DNA of 34,538 nt from an uncultured Planctomycetaceae bacterium (lineage in GTDB: Bacteria; Planctomycetota; Planctomycetia; Planctomycetales; Planctomycetaceae): contig CAIXQV010000386.1 in NCBI GenBank assembly GCA_903921605.1, positions 1 to 34,538 on the forward strand. Reading direction: 5' to 3'. The notes under the pieces were generated by a model. It was given only the letters and a program-made list of their open reading frames with translations. It had not been told where the DNA came from and did not search any database. The translations under genes were made by a program, and so were the position numbers. Positions 33,780 through 34,538 of the stretch are shown here, piece after piece. Within the stretch, counting starts at the first letter, position 1; each line of letters begins with the position of its first letter.

Positions 33780-34538
33780 ATGACTTCTACAACGAAATAT
33801 CACATGTCAACAGCAACACCACTCGCTATGCCTGTCGACGAGCAGCCATCGGATCGTGGCCTTTCTCCTGCGGAGATCAAGCGTCTTAAATTTCAGGCGG
33901 ACACGGACCAACTTGTTGCCGCATTTAACAAGGATCAATTGAAGCTCAGCAATGTTGACTGGGTTGTGACTCTGTTCCTGATCGGAGTCCACGTCGGTGC
34001 GTTATTCGCATTCATGCCGATGTTTTTCAGTTGGACTGGCGTGGCAGTCTGTCTGGCTCTGCATTGGGCCACCTGCAGCATCGGAATTTGCCTCGGTTAT
34101 CATCGCTACCTTGCCCACAAATCGATGAAACTGCGAGCACCCGCGGAATTTGTTACGATGGCTTGCGGATGTTTGTCAGGAGAAGGCTCTCCGCTGACCT
34201 GGGCAGCCACTCATCGCCTGCATCATCAGAAGTCCGACCAGAACGGCGATCCGCATTCACCGATCATCGTCAATGGGGCCTGGTCACATATTCTTTGGTT
34301 GTTCCCAAAACGTACTACCGAGTCTTCTCGAATCCTGTATCGCCGTTACGTTCCTGAACTCGTTGACCGTCCTCTGCTGCAGTTCTTCGAGAAGACATTT
34401 GCTCTGTGGCTATGGGGCGGCGGACTTGTGTTGCTGGCCGCTGGCTGGGCCATTGGTGGCTGGCAAATGGGCGCGTCTCTTGTTGTCTGGGGCATGTGTG
34501 TACGAATGGTTGCGGCGTATCACAGCACCTGGTTTGTG
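33780..34538 (+). CDS. acyl-CoA/fatty acid desaturase (delta-9 type), 3' end outside the window
   Basis: The first 253 residues of a membrane di-iron desaturase that puts a double bond into fatty acyl chains. Two of the three histidine boxes are visible: HRYLAH (H108-H113) and HRLHH (H145, H148, H149), the latter followed by QKSDQNGDPHSP. The third box lies beyond the right edge. Hydrophobic spans flank the boxes (about 60-105 and 215-250), and the window ends in AAYHSTWFV, as in the family. The first 40 residues are polar and poorly conserved. The start at 33780 is the first ATG; ATG 33804 (MSTATPLAMP) is an alternative, and neither has a strong ribosome site. The neighbours give no pathway clue. 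Confidence 0.94.
   Translation, partial: MTSTTKYHMSTATPLAMPVDEQPSDRGLSPAEIKRLKFQADTDQLVAAFNKDQLKLSNVDWVVTLFLIGVHVGALFAFMPMFFSWTGVAVCLALHWATCSIGICLGYHRYLAHKSMKLRAPAEFVTMACGCLSGEGSPLTWAATHRLHHQKSDQNGDPHSPIIVNGAWSHILWLFPKRTTESSRILYRRYVPELVDRPLLQFFEKTFALWLWGGGLVLLAAGWAIGGWQMGASLVVWGMCVRMVAAYHSTWFV

Overview
The window looks like chromosomal DNA of a planctomycete. The evidence is two DUF1559 pseudopilin-like proteins with the H-X9-DG motif, a small lipoprotein directly behind one of them, a giant DUF4347/LEPR-XLL cadherin-like surface protein, a short SecA paralogue, and an orphan ECF sigma factor. No species can be named from sequence reading alone. No rRNA, tRNA, insertion sequence or CRISPR array was recognised.

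Region 1 (1-20131): a leftward cluster encodes a TolC-like outer-membrane protein with a long disordered extension, a short SecA-type ATPase that ends just after its second nucleotide-binding domain, and an Hsp70-type chaperone cut by the window edge. Divergent from it, across a 351-bp intergenic region, is a 3733-residue multidomain surface protein. A hybrid sensor kinase with its own receiver and Hpt domains starts 91 bp behind that gene. I read this as a possible production, export and sensing island for one giant adhesin. The linkage is seen; the functional coupling is inferred.

Region 2 (20312-23684): a 7Fe ferredoxin (fdxA) on the minus strand has a clear terminator. An ECF-type sigma factor follows on the plus strand, then a DUF1559 protein and a small lipoprotein. 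Two non-coding stretches here carry repeats that look regulatory.

Region 3 (23752-30748): seven plus-strand genes begin behind a good promoter-like sequence. Nearly all encode exported proteins or lipoproteins, and five carry His/Cys clusters. They are a DUF2946-like Cys/His protein, a second DUF1559 protein, a PQQ-type propeller with an EF-hand pair inserted near its end, a lipoprotein, a propeller resembling the zinc metallochaperone AztD, a lipoprotein with an HNHDHSH tract, and a lipoprotein with an H/C-rich loop inside a small beta domain. This is the best candidate for an undescribed system: a periplasmic metal-handling module, probably for zinc.

Region 4 (30909-34538): a RecQ-family helicase with a C-terminal phosphoribosyltransferase-like tail runs on the minus strand, convergent with Region 3. 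About 0.8 kb of gene-poor DNA with possible gene remnants follows, then the 5' part of an acyl-CoA desaturase gene that runs off the right edge.
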